Source: Tannerella sp. (GTDB lineage Bacteria > Bacteroidota > Bacteroidia > Bacteroidales > Tannerellaceae). Taken from it: DNA of 6,080 nucleotides. Below, one piece after another: positions 5,972 to 6,080 of the stretch (positions are counted from its first letter, which is position 1; the number at the start of each line of letters is the position of its first letter). Location of the stretch: positions 1-6,080 of the forward strand of contig JAISGW010000031.1 of NCBI GenBank assembly GCA_031262895.1, read 5' to 3'. The notes below the pieces were generated by a model. The model was not told the origin of the DNA, searched no databases, and saw only the letters and a program-made list of their open reading frames with translations. The position numbers and the translations under genes were made by a program.

Positions 5972-6080
5972 ACACCACCGTACGTGCCGTTCGGCATACG
6001 GCGGTTTGAACTGATTTCAAAGCATGTCTCTTTAGGTAGTAATCCAAGCAGCTTACCAGACCTTTGCGGGTCAGGATTTC
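5970..6080 (-). CDS. C-terminal end of group II intron reverse transcriptase/maturase (partial)
   Basis: An open frame of 36 codons on the - strand runs from the window edge to a TGA (bases 5972-5970). It reads EILTRKGLVSCLDYYLKRHA and then LKSVQTAVCRTARTVV. The position, just before and into domain V of a group II intron on the same strand, is where an intron-encoded protein ends. The last ten residues or so (AVCRTARTVV) are encoded by domain V itself, so the true functional C-terminus may be a little earlier and the rest may be a read-through of structured RNA. No catalytic domain (RT YADD, maturase X or HNH) is visible in this fragment, so the call rests on location and on the reading frame being open. 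Confidence 0.6.
   Translation of the reverse strand, partial: EILTRKGLVSCLDYYLKRHALKSVQTAVCRTARTVV
5974..6005 (-). ncRNA. Group II intron domain V (catalytic hairpin)
   Basis: On the - strand the 32 bases fold as a 9-bp lower helix (bases 6005-5997 with 5982-5974, including one G-U), a U-A pair (5996/5985), and the diagnostic two-base CG bulge on the 3' side (5984-5983). A 3-bp upper helix (GCC/GGC) with a GAAC loop completes it. The lower helix contains GCCGUAU ... ACGUACGGU, the hallmark of domain V, with a CGC catalytic triad in the place of the commoner AGC. The upper helix is shorter than in the yeast ai5-gamma intron, and the loop departs from GNRA at its last base. Confidence 0.85.

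Larger units (their letters stand above)
5931..6080 (-). mobile_element. 3' end of a group II intron (continues past the window edge)
   Basis: Read on the - strand, this stretch ends a group II intron: a maturase-like coding tail, then domain V, then domain VI, then the terminal sequence CCTACTCGAT. The inferred 3' splice boundary is between 5931 and 5930, since introns of this type end in AY. The intron body, its 5' end and most of its reverse transcriptase lie to the right, outside the window. It is antisense to the gene cluster and sits 13 bases past the stop of the TPR remnant. Group II introns are self-splicing ribozymes that move by retrohoming. Confidence 0.85.

Overview
The window reads as a chromosomal segment of a G+C-rich member of the Bacteroidales/Bacteroidetes. 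The grounds are the gene families and their order, the lack of obvious strong Shine-Dalgarno sites, and the AT-rich start region of the one gene that has an intergenic gap before it. A Tannerellaceae-like or other high-GC Bacteroidales genome would fit, but genus cannot be decided from this sequence.

Bases 1-5853 carry six tightly packed genes on the + strand. They are: the 3' part of a fused amino-sugar kinase (AmgK-like) plus RapZ C-terminal domain protein; a MurU-like sugar-1-phosphate nucleotidyltransferase; an exported calcineurin-type metallophosphoesterase of the PAP29/Dcr2 kind; the tRNA methylthiotransferase MtaB; an LpxL/HtrB-type acyltransferase; and a family-2 glycosyltransferase. 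Three junctions are 4-base ATGA overlaps (769, 2531, 3856). The other two gaps are 23 and 9 bases, so the block looks like one operon. The first two genes form a peptidoglycan amino-sugar salvage pair (MurNAc to MurNAc-1-P to UDP-MurNAc). The acyltransferase and glycosyltransferase probably act on lipid A or other surface glycolipids, and mtaB is a tRNA-modification passenger.

The two ends of the window are damaged or rearranged. At the left, the kinase-domain reading frame switches near base 23: conserved kinase residues continue only if one T is restored. This is either a real frameshift mutation or a sequence error. At the right, the glycosyltransferase appears to lose its natural end near base 5780 and runs into about 120 bases of a different, more AT-rich gene, the headless 3' end of a tetratricopeptide-repeat protein (5795-5917). 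Immediately after that lies the 3' end of a group II intron on the - strand: domain V at 5974-6005, domain VI with a bulged branch-point A at 5937, and the inferred 3' splice boundary at 5931. The end of its reverse transcriptase/maturase frame runs to the window edge. The right end is therefore a mobile-element breakpoint next to gene debris, while the rest is ordinary housekeeping and envelope metabolism. No tRNA, rRNA or CRISPR array was seen, and no gap longer than 300 bases lacks a gene.
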